Origin: Bolinopsis microptera
Lineage: Eukaryota > Ctenophora > Tentaculata > Lobata > Bolinopsidae
Assembly: GCF_026151205.1 (NCBI RefSeq)
Contig: NC_087073.1
Coordinates: 8,223,411-8,287,410 of the forward strand
Reading direction: 5' to 3'
DNA: 64,000 bases
Part shown: positions 1 to 12,636 of the stretch, one piece after another
Numbering within the stretch: the first letter of the stretch is position 1
How the letters are laid out: the number at the start of each line of letters is the position of its first letter
The notes under the pieces: model-generated
The model's input: only the letters and a program-made list of their open reading frames with translations
Told to the model about the DNA's origin: nothing
The model's database searches: none
Made by a program: the position numbers and the translations under genes

Positions 1-378
1 ACAGTGCGATGACAGAGTCTATTTACAGTGTAACTATTTCAAATATTCTGAAATAACAGTTTTTAAAATTTAAATGTTAGGTTTGAGTAATTAATTCTAG
101 TAAGCCAAATTTTTGGACTTTTCCCAGCTCCCATGAAAAGCTAAGAGTTAAATTGACAGGACTTTTATCTCTTGTATGTGGACAGCCAGCCATTTCAGTG
201 TTCAATTTTACATCTGACAGTTGATCTTGTAAAAGAAAAAGCTAATATTACAGACAGTAATTCTTATTTCTTGTTGGTTGTTTTAAAATTGTTAGTTTGG
301 TACGACTTGTGTTTAGAGGTCCGATTATTACAAGATTAGTGAAATATTAACTCTTTCTCCTTTAGATATTAGTTCATA

Positions 379-1888
379 GTAGTAGTAGTAAATCTTACAA
401 AGTACGAAATATCTCTTTAAAAGAGCATCCTAGGCACCTTATAGATATCAAAACGCATAAAAAAGAAAACAAAAACATCAACCATCTTCCAACTTCTTCC
501 ATTCCTCCCTATCTAAAGCCAAAAATCTAAGGTCTTCGAAATCAGTCAAATTCTTAAGTCTAATATCAAGATTTCTACTAGTCAAGTCTTTTCTAATAAC
601 ATCTAATAAGTTTAAACATGGTCTACCCCGTCTCCCTTCCATAAAAATATCAGAATTTATAGCAAATAACATAGAGGTGTATGCTGGTGAGTCTTCCTGT
701 CCTCTTAAGATATGTCCTAACATTCTCCATCGAAACTTAGAGACTCTCACAGACAAGGGAGTGACATAACAACGAGCATAGAGTGCCTCATTAGAAATAA
801 CCCCAGTAGGCCATCTGATGTTGAGGATTCTTCGGAGGTGTTTGCGATGAGCAATATCAAGTTCATTCAACGAAGCTAGTGGTGCAGCCCAGGAGTTGCA
901 GTTGTAGAGTAGAATAGAGACTACTTGTGCCTCGTAGATTTTGATCTTCCTTTGGACTGAAATCTTGCTCTTCATCCAAACTTTCTGAAATTTACTAAAG
1001 GCAACATTACCAAGGAATATTCGATTCTTGATATCCTTAACAGTGCACATCAACGATCCTAAAGTTTTGTTAGAGCGCCACTCTTCATCACCTCTATACA
1101 CTTTTCCAACAATCACCTTGCGTTTAACAGTGGGTTTAGGATCTGCTAAATAAAAATGGACAAATTCAGTCTTGGAAGAATTGATATGAAGGTCCCACTG
1201 CTGGAATATATCTTTAGCGATAGGAAGCATTTCTTTGAGTGGAGCAAGTTCAGTGTTATTAAAGTCAATATCTTTAGCGATAGGAAGCATTTCTTTGAGT
1301 GGAGCAAGTTCAGTGTTATTAAAGTCAATATCATCAGAGTATCCTGTTTCGAGTGGCATGAATTCTTCTGAGATAGGAGGATTAGGGATTGGATGATTCA
1401 CTGGGTAAGGTGTTGATGATACTTGGGAGAGTACGGATCTGAGGTGAATAAGTGCAGCGGCTTCAACAACAGTAAATAGATTACCTGATAGTGCATCTCC
1501 TTGAAATGCTCCAGTTGTGCTTTGGAACTCAATTGATACAGTATTATTGACTTTTACTTTCAACACTGTGTTTGATAGTAGGAGCCGTACCATCCTAATT
1601 TCATCACTAGTACAGCCAGCATCTTCAAGAACATTGAGTACTGTTTCTCTGCTGATGGTGTCAAAGGCACTTGACATGTCTATACTCATTCTGTGGTAGC
1701 TCCAATGCTTTCTAAGTACCACTGAGGTTAGCATACGTTGAGACCAAATTATATCGCCACAACTTCTACCTCTCTTGTAAGCACTTTGTGTAGGACCGGT
1801 GTACTGATCTAGCTTGCCTTGGATACGTTTTAGGGTAATCATTGACAGTAATTTTCTGGAGCAGTTTGAGAGGGTGAGAGGTCTGATG
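379..1888 (-). mobile_element. 5'-truncated LINE, reverse transcriptase half
   Basis: The open frame (478-1888, 454 codons from its first ATG and open further upstream) is the C-terminal two thirds of an APE-type LINE polyprotein. Visible are AYKRGRSC, the RT motif FQGD, the catalytic block YSDD (usual form YADD) and the C-terminal RWRMLGHILRG / GRRGRP motifs. The same element type recurs at 17611, 47525 and 55053. It is cut off at its 5' side just before the block IRPLTLS. A 10-bp target duplication TTAGTTCATA flanks it (369-378 and 1889-1898), and its 3' end is a short TAC trinucleotide tail (plus-strand TAG repeats at 378-390). Inside lies a perfect 60-bp tandem duplication right after YSDD (1208-1327) that keeps frame. 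It sits in an intron of the PP2A B'' gene, antisense to it. Confidence 0.9.
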
Positions 1889-1898
1889 TTAGTTCATA

Positions 1899-2376
1899 TA
1901 AATTAAAATTTAGAGGAGAAAAAGCTAATGTTACAATAACTATCATCTTAATTAGAATCGTCTGAAATGAATATCTAAACAATGAGAAGGGGTGACCTAA
2001 TGTGTGCTTATGGCTTCTTGGATTCTTGGCCCAAAATGCGCTGTAAAAGCGAGAAGTCTCGCCCACCAGGCTCCAGAGTAACAAACATGGGTAATATGTA
2101 GTGCAAAATGTATGTTTTGACACGTGACAGCCTGTTTTGACACGTGACAGTAACACGTGATAGTCTGTTTTGACACGTGACAGTGATTTTGGGATTTGGC
2201 CGCTTGACACTGTCACGAGTCAAAACAAGCCTGCGCCATCTCGGCATCTCCCGCCATATTTACCCAACGTCTATACTACTCAACCCTGATATTGTATTTG
2301 CAAACTGCAATGTACAAACTGCAAGCCATAGTAAATACTCTTATTAGTCTCCTGATATTAAAACCCAGCTATTTCA
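1899..2376. repeat. Intron stretch with repeated CACGTG boxes
   Basis: No coding exon is seen. Between about 2118 and 2225 a 20-25 bp unit, roughly TGTTTTGACACGTGACAG, is repeated four times with drift; each unit carries the palindromic E-box CACGTG. Similar CACGTGACAG/CTGTCACGTG segments occur at 7058, 29823, 45980 and 51797, so this belongs to a dispersed family. The 3' end (2366-2376) is the polypyrimidine-AG acceptor of the next exon. Confidence 0.55.
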
Positions 2377-5300
2377 GGCAGTCCCCGAGTACCCGGCTCT
2401 CCTAACCGGGGATCAGCCGCCAGAACTAAATCTAACCGCACACCCTCCCCTGCTCATGAGATCAAGAAATCATCTCCCTCAATCAGCAACAAGCTCAAAA
2501 GACCTCAAGAAATAATCCCACAGTTCTACTTCCCCATGGGAAAACCCTCTACTCCACCTCAAAGGGTTGACGATTCTCGGCTGTCTAAAATAAAAGATTT
2601 GTTTGAAGAGTGTAAAGACGGTCTAATGGCGCCGAGAGACTTTGGCAGTGTGACAAAAGCCGCTGAATTACCGCTCTATTGGAAGTGCCCGCTGTTCGAG
2701 GCCTGCTCAAGTTCTGATACTTGCTCTTACCAACAGTTTCTGCAGGTTTGTCATTAAAATACATACGATCGCTGTAATGATGATCGTTGTAAAAATGAAA
2801 TGCCAGCTTTTTCTGCTCTAAATGATATTTAGAGGATAATGTTTCACGTTTACAGCTCTATAAAAGGATGGCGTACCGAGCAAAATGATTGCAGTAAATC
2901 TCTTAACATGTTTTAGATTGAATAATCGACTAAAATGGGATAATAACCCTTGAATCCACAAATACCACAGTTCTAAGAGTGCTGACCACTAGTAATTAAC
3001 AATATATTACATGAACAGCACTGTCTCTTACAGGTGTACGAATACCTGGAGTCCTATTGTCATGACGAGGCCTCTAAGTTCCTGCGGGTACTGACCAAGG
3101 GAACCAGATCCCACATTATATGGGAGGATTTTAACAACTTGATACAAGACGTTATAGACACCCATCCTGGCATGTCATTCCTGGATGATGCCCCAGAATT
3201 CCATGCTAGGTTAGATTTCAAGTTTATCCTTCAGATTGATATCGGTAAAGTTAAGGACTAGACTGTTCACACAATATAATACATAATACGTAATCATTTC
3301 TTGGAATTTATAGACCTCTCAAGGCTCCTCCATCCGTAGTCACTTTAGTAGTATAGCTATCTCGTAGAAATTACATTAGCGTAATTATTTGGAAACCCCG
3401 CCCCTATGCGTAAGTGATCACGTGATATAGATATGTGAACACCCCCTGAATAAACTTGACAAAGTGACAACTGTCAAGTGATATCCGATTAACAATTACT
3501 GTTAAAACATTGTTACACTGATATCATCCCATCAACGTTTAACAATTGTGTACCAATCTCAGGTACATAGAGACGGTAACAGGTCGCATAATGTACACAG
3601 TTAACCGGTCCTGGAGCTCCAAGATAACAATTACTGAACTCAGGGAATCCAACTTTCTTAAAGTTCTCGCTTCTCTTGAGGACGAGCCTGATATTAATCA
3701 GGTTAATAAGAATGTCACGCCAATTCTCATAATGTGACCTTTATCTCTGAAATTAAGTTATATACCAAGCTTTTGTCATTAATTACTGGATAAGAGTGGC
3801 TGCTGTAAGATTGAAGACTCCATCACAGTCTAATTTGATTATAATGCTAATTGCAATATATTTTAATTGGTACTGCCTTGACTCTTGAATACATCTCATT
3901 AAACTAAAGTTCATATTATACGATTCTAAGATAGGCATTAAAGCTTTAAAGCCAGTAAGTTTAAACTTATAATCGGATCCCTTGCTCTAGTATACCGCGC
4001 CGTATAATAACAAATACAATTGTAACTGTACCAGACATTGTAACTGTACCAGACATTGTAACTGTACCAGACATTGTAACTGTACCAGACATTGTAACTG
4101 TACCAGACATTGTAACTGTACCAGACATTGTAACTGTACCAGACATTGTAACTGTACCAGACATTGTAACTGTACCAGACATTGTAACTGTACCAGACAT
4201 TGTAACTGTACCAGACATTTTAACTGTACCAGACATTGTAACTGTACCAGACTTTGTAACTGTACCAGACATTGTAACTGTACCAGACATTGTAACTGTA
4301 CCAGACATTGTAACTGTACCAGACATTGTAACTGTACCAGACATTGTAACTGTATCAGACATTGTAACTGTACCAGACATTGTAATTATACCAGACATCA
4401 AAACAGTAAGTCTGGTTCCTAAATCCCAATATCCCCAACCCCAGGTTTCAGACTACTTCTCCTACGAGCACTTCTACGTTATCTACTGTAAGTTCTGGGA
4501 GATAGACACAGACCACGACCTCATAGTCAGCCTGGATGACGTTATGAGACACGCTGACGGTACTGTTAATCCCCGGGCTTTGGAACGGCTCTTTGAGGGA
4601 ACGGTAAGTTTATTTTTTATCTTGGTACTCTTTTTACTTCCATTAATCAGTTTTAACGCCAAATGATGACGAAATAGCTCACCAAATGTATGGCCGTAGA
4701 GTACACACTTAAGGTCAGTCCACTACTCCACTAGTCGGATATTTCACATAGCAGCTAGTAATTCGAAACCATTAACATTTTCCTCATCGCAACCTGTAAA
4801 GTTGTAATGGTTCCACTTGAAAACTTTGCCGATGACAAAATTCTATATTTAGCATAAACTAATTCGATCATGTGCTAATTTATAATATCCTGAGAAAAGT
4901 TAACAATTCCACCCTCGCCCGACAGGTGACGTACAATAAAACTGAGACCTTGACCTACTTTGATTTTATCCGGTTTCTACTCGCGGAGGAGGACAAGTCC
5001 CACCCAACAGCCATAGAATACTGGTTCAGAATAATGGATCTGGACGGGGATGGCTTTATTTCGCTCTTCGAGCTAGAATACTTTTATCAGGTACAGTTGA
5101 TTATGCATTATTATTTATACTCGAAATATTTGATAATGTATTAGTTATGAATTTTATTATTCGATGGAACGCAGACACCAAATTACAGTGAGACCTTAGC
5201 AGGTGTTAAATCACTTGATATTCTATAGATGTTTCTAATATACCCTGATCTCGCTCCAGGCACAGTTAGAGAAAATGCGGCTGTTAGGAGTGGAGGAGTG

Positions 5301-6726
5301 CTCAGTGTTAGACTGTATTTGTCAAGCTTTAGATCTTGTCCGGCCTAAAGAGGAGACTAAAATCACCCTGACTGACATCAAGAAGTGCAAGCAACCCTCA
5401 CTGTTCTTTAATATCTTCCTCAACATACAGAAGTTCCTAGATCACGAACTGAAAGATCCGTTTAGCAACAAGGTAATCTTTATTAGAGCTTTTTATCTAG
5501 AAGTGAAACACATTCTGCACATTATGGAGCTAGGATGTGGAGTGTGAACTACACCTGGTTAAAACCTTTCCATTACATACTACTCAATAAATGTAATAGA
5601 TCTGTAGTGTTGTTATTAGTTTCAAACGTAGTTTTCATTTTCTATTAGTTTCAAATCGTTGAACTCTAGATGCCTATATTTCAAGACATTTCGTATTATG
5701 TAACCCAATTTAATATCACCCAACCTAAGTTTGAAGGGTGATAACCGAACCGTTTAAAATGTCTAGAAGTGTATTGTCTATTTCCATGGTTACGAGATCT
5801 GGCCAAGACAGCACTACTTTGTTGTCTATCAGTACTATGTAGATGACTAGACAGGGTCATTGTGACCAACTCACAGAGCGGTAATACAGGGTGGCCCAGA
5901 AGTAACTACCCACACACAACCTTTTATAACTCATGTAATTCGTGTCAGAATTGCTCGAAAATTTCAGAGAATATAAATATGGGTCTAACTTAGATTGAGT
6001 GATGAGATCATTGATTAAGTGCTGGATCACGTATCCGCCAGATCTTAAAATAGTCATAACTCTGCTTCAATTTGCAAACAATCAATTCGATTTTTTGGGA
6101 AAGCACTTCAATTATCAAACCAAATGTATCTAAAAACTTTGAAGTTCCTAGCACAAAGCGTTCTCACTTTATGGCGACAATAGAGAAAAAGAGCGATTTG
6201 CGTGCCACACTCTCTGTAATTGATGAAATTTTACGAAACGTTCAGGAAGTCTAAGTTTGACCCATATTTATGTTATCTGAAATTATCGAGCTATTCCGAC
6301 TAGGATTACGTAAGTTATGAAATGGTTACGTATGGGTAGTTATTACTTCTTGGCCACCCTGTACATAAATTCCCTTTGGATAACATAACGTTAGCTCAAA
6401 TCGTTTGTTATATGGGGGTATACAGTACTAAATAATTATAGTAGCGTAGAAAATATTTAACGTTTAAATATTTAATATTTAATATTTAAACTACGTAACT
6501 GTGAATATTTTAAACTACGTAACTGTATATTTTAATTTTGCAGGATGGAGAGGTACCGCTGACGGACTGGGAGAAGTTTGCAGCTCGCGAGTACGAGGAT
6601 CTAATTGCGGATGAGGAGCTCAACAAACAGTACGAGTATGAGGATGACTTTGAGGATGAAGATGAGGAGATCCCAATGATGGGAAACGTGGTAGCGAAAT
6701 CAGCTGTAGAGACTTACGGTAAATGA
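2377..6726 (+). CDS. PPP2R3: PP2A regulatory subunit B'' (PR72/PR70 type), 3' part
   Basis: Calcium-binding regulatory subunit of protein phosphatase 2A, which steers the phosphatase to substrates. Eight exons join in phase: 2377-2745, 3034-3209, 3563-3702, 4445-4603, 4926-5090, 5260-5472, 6544-6726, all with AG/GT borders (seven coding blocks visible; earlier exons lie left of the window). The product follows human PPP2R3A/B along its length: [82 protein letters not shown]. Two EF-hand loops are visible: [12 protein letters not shown] (exon 4445) and [12 protein letters not shown] (exon 4926), the second canonical. The tail is acidic ([11 protein letters not shown]) and ends in ETYGK at a TGA at 6724. 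A GTAAAT right before this stop could instead be a splice donor to a further exon. Introns carry a LINE, MITEs and a minisatellite. Paralogue identity (A, B or D) is not decidable. Confidence 0.93.
3255..3450. mobile_element. Degraded Harbinger-like MITE in intron
   Basis: The left side contains GTTCACACAATAT...TACGTAAT and the right side ATATGTGAACACCCCCT, an imperfect inverted match to the ends of the better preserved element at 38980-39331 (GGGGTCGTTCAC...). The inner part (AATTACATTAGCGTAAT, then GAAACCCC) also aligns to that element. It has no coding capacity and lies in the intron between exons 3034 and 3563. Confidence 0.5.
4013..4397. repeat. 18-bp minisatellite, about 21 copies
   Basis: Tandem copies of CATTGTAACTGTACCAGA, nearly perfect, with single-base variants at 4217-4219, 4255, 4354 and in the last copies. 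On the minus strand it reads as an open frame of repeated MSGTVT, but this is a by-product of an 18-bp period with no stop. It ends about 50 bp before the acceptor of the exon at 4445, so length changes could affect splicing. Confidence 0.95.
5887..6361. mobile_element. Non-autonomous mariner-like MITE
   Basis: A 475-bp element with long, imperfect terminal inverted repeats of about 100 bp. The left end starts CAGGGTGGCCCAGAAGTAA and the right end is the inverse, ending CCACCCTG. It is flanked by TA on both sides (5885-5886 and 6362-6363), the Tc1/mariner target. The middle 270 bp is not coding for a transposase; short open frames there are chance. It sits in the last visible intron of the PP2A B'' gene. 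Confidence 0.85.
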
Positions 6727-6969
6727 CTGGTAAATGACTGATAAATGACTGGGTAGTAAACTATTAAATGACTGGCTAGATAATATAGAAGAGGAAGTTA
6801 TGAGTAGAAGAAAACTATCCGTATGCAGTTTGACATTGGCATGATTTTAAGTTACATTTGTTTCGCAATATTACATTTTTATTGAGCCCACCACCATCTG
6901 CTAGCCCATAATTGTAATGCATTCAGCCGACCAGAAATACAGAATATTATAAATAGATCTGTGTACCGG

Positions 6970-7097
6970 TAGGGAGGTGAACTATAATTATTTCCTGACA
7001 CGAGACAGCATCTAACCAATCAGCTTCCAGCGTTGACCAATCGCAGCCCAGAATCACTGTCACGTGTCAAATAAACATGGTTCGCCTCCCCTCCTAC
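6970..7097. mobile_element. Small inverted-repeat element with CACGTG arms
   Basis: About 130 bp. The left arm (GGGAGGTGAACTAT...TGACACGAGACAG) is inverted against the right arm (CTGTCACGTGTCAAAT...GTTCGCCTCCC). A relative lies at 51745-51845 (AACCTATCAGC, CACTGTCACGTGTG, GTTCACCTCCC). It is non-coding, and exact ends and target duplication are unclear. Confidence 0.55.
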
Positions 7098-8117
7098 ACC
7101 AGTATTCGAATCTATACAATTCTTGATATTTATTTAGTCATAGGTAATCAGGATTAAATTTATTTGCTAAATTTATACAGTTTTAATGAGCAATTAAACG
7201 TATAATTTGTTGACAAGATGCTCGCCAGATTGTCCGCTAGGCTTGCCACTGAAGGACTAAAAAATAGCTAAGTTTTTGATTTCTAAATTATCATTCTGCG
7301 TCTCTAACCTCACGATGTAAAGTTATGGATGTAAATATTTGCCATTCATTGATGCGGTTGTGATCAAAAGATGCACTCATAAGACCACCAACTGCTTTCT
7401 CTAAACAACCGCTAAACAATCTAGTTTTTATCTAAACACAGTAAAATAAAGCATGTTATGTTCGTTCATTCGCTCGGTTCAACACGTAGATATTTCTTAG
7501 TTATGATACCTATTAACTTTAATGTTTACGAAGTGTTTTCTATTTTCTAGGTCGTGTTCCTTTTTACAAGTTTTTACAATTAATTGTAAACATTAATTAT
7601 TGTTTAGCTTATGAGCTAAGCTCAAAGGGATGGTTTTATATTTATATGCAAGTTGAATGATATAGTACTGTGCTATTTGCTTATTTGATATTTTAGTTGC
7701 ATTGAATTTAAAAGTTTATTCATTAGACGTTAGTACGACTTCCATAACCAACAGTAATTCATAAATCATATATATATAATACGGGTAATGAGTTTACTGC
7801 ATATTAAGCAAAAGCAAAATATTGACACAACTTGACTCAACTTATTTTGGAAAGTAATTATATTACGACATTTGAAATTGCAAACTGTAATAAAGCAGAT
7901 ATAGTTTACATCTGAGTGGCAATCGTACTTTAGCAGGTCCAAGAGCAAGTGATTGGATGACGCAAAAACATTTGATCATACAAAGTCTAATGATCATGCA
8001 CTCACTGCTATTAATTCGCGCACGCGCACGTACGGACATAAACAGGATTAAACGGAATATTAACCATTAACGGTGCGTCAGTTATTATGTATTATAGTGA
8101 TACGTACTACTTCACAG
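7098..8117. other. Intergenic, nothing recognised
   Basis: AT-rich sequence downstream of the PP2A B'' gene. The longest open frame (60 codons, minus, about 7766-7948) has no recognisable domain or splice context. No RNA gene or repeat stands out apart from a short TATATATA run near 7770. Confidence 0.5.
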
Positions 8118-8199
8118 GTTACCTGGGGACCCCCAGGCTATTATGTTCATAAATAAATAAAGATTCGGCGGAATGACAGGCTGAGCGCCGCCCAGTAAC
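8118..8199 (+). repeat. 82-bp two-hairpin dispersed repeat, copy 1
   Basis: Begins GTTACCTGGGG and ends CGCCCAGTAAC, giving near-inverted ends. Internally it holds CCTGGGGACCCCCAGG (hairpin 1) and GGCGG...CCGCC around GAATGACAGGCTGAG (hairpin 2). Two more copies are at 45327-45425 and 47422-47500 (inverted). It has no coding capacity and no pol III A/B box that I can identify. Confidence 0.8.
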
Positions 8200-8366
8200 T
8201 TTACAGGAGGACGAAAGTGCAAAGAAACTGCAACTAATTGCTGCTAACTGCTACTAATTTCAAATTTTACAGGCACGTCACACCGGAATGACGGGCATAT
8301 CTACACACGGCCTTCATGACTAATTCAATTTCACGAATACTGTAGGATTCGGGTGACAAAGTTTTG

Positions 8367-8588
8367 TAGGTTTATAACCTAACAGGACGCGCGCCGAGTT
8401 GGACTCGTCGATAATAACATATGGAACAAATATTTTACGAGTATCACCCGTTAAACAAAGTTGTATAGTCAAAAGTGTAATACAAATTAACGGGTGATAT
8501 TCGTACAAAATATTTGTTCCATATAGTAGGACCATTGCGACGAGTCCAACTCGGCGTGCGTACCGTCCTCCTAGGTTATAAACCTAAA
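8367..8588. mobile_element. Foldback element, about 220 bp
   Basis: Two arms of roughly 95 bp are inverted copies: the left begins TAGGTTTATAACCTA, followed by AGTTGGACTCGTCG, GGAACAAATATTTTAC and ATCACCCGTTAA; the right repeats these in inverse order and ends TAGGTTATAAACCTA. A short loop lies near 8461-8485. The minus-strand open frame across it is a chance reading. Confidence 0.8.
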
Positions 8589-8969
8589 AATTGAACACAG
8601 ATCCGTATTTAGCCGATTTCGTTGGAGGACTTCGACGCGCTGCGCAAACTAGCATTCTTGCTTCGCATCGTCGCGATCGTTGCTCTGCTCCACAAAGCAA
8701 CGATTTTAATGTATTGACATCGTCAACCAACCGATTTCGCAGATTTAAGTTACGCAAAACTTGATTGACGATGTCAACCCATCCAGATCGGTGCCCTGCG
8801 AATTCACTCAGTTACAGACCAAACCAGTTCATCACTCACTCACCAAATTGCCGACCCAATATCTATTGAAGTGGCGAAGATTTTCTAGACAAATGACATA
8901 GTATCGATATTATTGCTGCAGCAGATACAAATTCCAACATTATTATATTCCCAACCGTTTGAACCATTA

Positions 8970-11900
8970 ATACACTTGATTTTTCTATAAGTCTCCGAAA
9001 TATTCTGTAAAACCCTCTGGTGTCGAGATTACTCCATCAGATCCCAAATTCGGATCCACTACTGTTAAGGAGACCCGCATCCAGTAGGGACTGTCAGCGG
9101 TAAGCTACAGCTCCTGCTGGTAATCGACTCGGAAAACAGTGGTGGTCCCCGTTTTTGGGTTGGAAATGATGAAAACCAGATCTAAATCTAACAATGTAGT
9201 AGACTGTATTCAGTTGGTTCCTTTTGGTGGCACACTGGTACCAGAAATTGACATCAGAAGTGGATCAAGCTCGGACAGTACATTAGACATTCTGCTTCAG
9301 CCTGATAATCTAAGGGAAGTTACATCTGACAGCCAGACCTCAACTGACATCTCGGAGAGACCAATGATACCTGCCCTGTTTGTTCCTCTCTGTGTACTGA
9401 CCTTGATGCGGCAGTTTGCTGCAATAGTTGCGAAAGATGGTTCCACTGTACTTGTATTAACATGAGTAGCCTAATCTATGAACAGCTTATAAACACTTCC
9501 ATTTGTTGGTTCTGTAACGAGTGTGTTGATATACAATCAACTTCTGAAAATAGTACTCAGTTAACTCAGTTCCTTCTGGAACTAGGAGACCCTGATGTTA
9601 CAGGAACCCAAAGAGAAGACGACCTACTCACGGCAGCGATTAAAGAGATAAGGAGTGAAGTTGATGAGCAAGAAGTAATGGTTGAGGCTCCGGCTATTCA
9701 GTGCTCACTTCCTGACTACGAGAGTTCACAGATCTCCCCCCTCCTTTTGTTAGGTCCATGGAAAGGTGAAGAAGTGAAGATTAAGTGTGAGGAAATTTAC
9801 GATGAGATTGTTCAATGGAAGAGAAATCTATTTATTCTCCCCTCAGGGGCGATTGGCAAGGTGTTCATAGAGGAGATGACCAAGGTTGTTAAAAACTTTG
9901 GATCAGGCAGTGCTATGGAGAGAATTTGTTTGACACTCTTAATGATAATGCCAGCCTTGCTGCTTCAGAAGCCAACCAAGAAATCAAAGACTGCAGACCA
10001 CAGCAAAGCCTTGAAACGAAGAATGGAACTATGGCAAGAGGGAAAGTTGACTGAACTCCTGAGAGAAGGTAGAGAAATCCAGAGGAGGATTGGAGGAAGG
10101 AAGTACGAGAAGGGACAGATTGAAAAGGTGTTCACTCGACTGATGATGGAGGGAAAAGTATCTGCGGCAATGCGCTGGATAGGAGAGAGAGCAACATGTG
10201 CGCTTAACCCCACAGCAGAAGTTATTAAAGTCCTCAAGGAGAAACATCCGAAAGCCACCCCAGCCCCAGAAGGCAGTTGCCTTAATGGCCCATTTAGACA
10301 TGTGGAACCGGTCATTTTTGATAGCATAGACGGAGACAGGATCAGGCATGTAGCCAAGCAAGTTCAGGGTGCTGGAGGGCCTTCAGGCTTGGATTCTGAC
10401 GGGTGGAAACGGATTCTGTGTTCAAAGCAGTTCGGGAAAAAGTCAGATGCTCTTTGTAGCGATATTGCAAACATGGTGAGAGTCCTTTGTGTCAGATATG
10501 TTGACCCTGATTTACTGAAATCCTTCACTGCTTGTAGGCTGGTGCCTCTGGATAAGAAGCCCGGGGTGCGCCCTATAGGGATTGGTGAGGTTATCAGAAG
10601 AATTGTTGGCAAATCAGTTATGATGACATTGCAAGAAGATTTTGCTACCTCAACAGCACCTATTCAGGTTTGTGCGGGCCTTCAAGGAGGAGTGGAGGCT
10701 GCAGTCCATGCAGCCAGAGAGCTCTTTGAAACCCCTGATACAGAAGCAATGATCTTTGTTGATGCTGAGAATGCTTTCAATTTGTTGAACAGAGAAGCAG
10801 CACTTAATAACATGTATGTGGTTTGCCCAGAGGCTGCAACATATCTGATGAACATCTACAGATCCCCTGCGGAGTTATTTATATCTGGCGGAGAGGAGAT
10901 GATCTTAAGTGAATCTGGCACTACTCAAGGAGATCCACCTGCCATGGGTTTCTATGCTTGTGCAACTATGCCCTTAATCTACTCTACACACAACATAGAA
11001 GGCACCAAACAGATTTGGTATGCTGATGACTCAGCTGCAGGAGGAAAGTTAGTTGGGCTGCAAAAATGGTGGAAAACTTTGTGTCGCAATGGACCAGGGT
11101 TTGGATACCAGCCAAAACCTGCCAAGACATGGATAGTGGTGAAGCCTGATTTTGAACAAGCTGCAAAAGAGATGTTTCCTGATGTCAACATCACAACGGT
11201 TGGGAAAGGGTATTTAGGCAGTTTTATTGGGTCAATAGAAGGGCATCACAGCTTTATAGACCAGAAAGTGGAGGAATGGTGTCGTGACGTGAAGCAATTA
11301 GCAGGAATTGCATCAAGAGAGCTTAAGTTGCATACTCTGCATTTGTATATGGACTTTCGAAAAGATGGAACTATGTGTGTAGGACTACACCTGAGATAGC
11401 AGATAGACTTCAACCACTCGAACTTACCATCAGAGAGGAGTTCATTCCAGCAATCCTTGATAGAGCATTTAGTTGCACTGACACTCTTAGAGAGATCTTT
11501 TCTCTACCACCAAGGTATGGAGGGCTGGGTATCCCTATAATAACAGAACTGGCCAACTCAGAGTTCCTGTATTCAGTCAAAGCTACAGTTTTGCTAAAAA
11601 CGGCTATACTAAGCCAAGAGGTAAACTATCTTGAAGACAAGGATAAAAGCCATGAAATCAAGACATCCATCAGTAAAGATCGCAATGAGTATTACACCAG
11701 AAGACAGGAGGCAATTCAGGAGTCTCTGCCACAAACATCTAAACTTATGTTACAGCTAGCAGCAGAGAAGGGTGCAAGTTCCTGGCTAACCACCTTACCA
11801 CTCAAAAGCTATGGTTATCTCCTGAATAAGCAACAGTTTTCAGATGCTATATAGCTTTAAGATATAACCTGAAGCTGAAAGATTGTCCAAAACTTTGTAC

Positions 11901-12636
11901 TTGTGGTGATTCCTACTCCGCAAACCATGCCCTCACGTGTAAACTTGGGGGTTATGTGACCTTGAGGCATAACTCACTTCGAGATACAATAGCTAATATC
12001 ATGCGGACAGTCAAATGCAAAGACGTTCAGACAGAGCCCCCTCTTCTTCCAGTCAGCGGCATGCAGTTACCACGAGGTACAGTAACTGGAGATCAAGCCC
12101 GACTAGATATATCAGCAAGATCAGTTTGGAATGCGTTGGAAAGAGCATTTTTTGATGTAAGAGTGTTTCACGCTCCTGCTCCAACCAACGCCGCTAAACC
12201 AATTCCTATGATGTATTTGGCTCACGAGACTGAGAAGAAAAGAGCATATAATGCAAGGGTCCTAGAAGTGGAAAAAGCTACCTTTACACCTTTAGTTTTC
12301 TCCACAACAGGAGGCATGGGAGTCGAAGCGCAACGCTTGATTAAAAAGCTTGCACAAAAGATGGAATCTCCAACGGGTCAGCGTTATTCAGACTCAGTTA
12401 CATATCTTAGAAAGCGCTTGCGCTTTGAGGTATTAAAGACAACGGTTATTTCGATAAGGGGGGACAGAGGGCCCAAGTTGCGATATAAACCAGACAATAT
12501 TGAAGATTTAGATTTAAATATTGAGCCCTTTGGCTAGAGAATACTTTCTTGAATATTTTCGATAGTTTTTAATATTGGTAATATTAATGAATTGTAATTG
12601 ATTGATATGTAATATTTAGGCCCGTGGCCAGTTTTC
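8970..12636 (+). mobile_element. LINE with PHD finger and restriction-like endonuclease
   Basis: A 16-bp direct repeat ACCGTTTGAACCATTA flanks it (8954-8969 and 12637-12652), setting the ends. The coding region (about 9139-12537) is in three or more frames, broken near 9350, 11325 and 11860. Order: N-terminal leader; a C4HC3 PHD finger at about 9366-9530 (CPVC, CCNSCERWFHCTC, CWFCNEC); RT from about 10300 with LVPLDKKPGVRPIGIGEV, the palm block DAENAF, TTQGDP and WYADDS; a thumb (RWNYVCRTTPEIADRLQPLE, in another frame); a CCHC knuckle CTCGDSYSANHALTC at about 11890; and a PD-(D/E)XK-like endonuclease (GDQARLDIS...FFDVRVF). CCHC plus C-terminal endonuclease places it with the early RLE-type LINEs (R2/R4/NeSL/Hero group); no APE domain is present. 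The damage means it is no longer active. Confidence 0.85.

Noticed and set aside
3967-4401. 144-codon minus-strand protein of MSGTVT repeats
   Set aside because: Produced by an 18-bp minisatellite with no stop in that frame; lies in an intron of the opposite-strand gene.
9965-10612. Minus-strand frames of 80-130 codons within the RLE LINE
   Set aside because: Antisense shadows of the RT coding frame.
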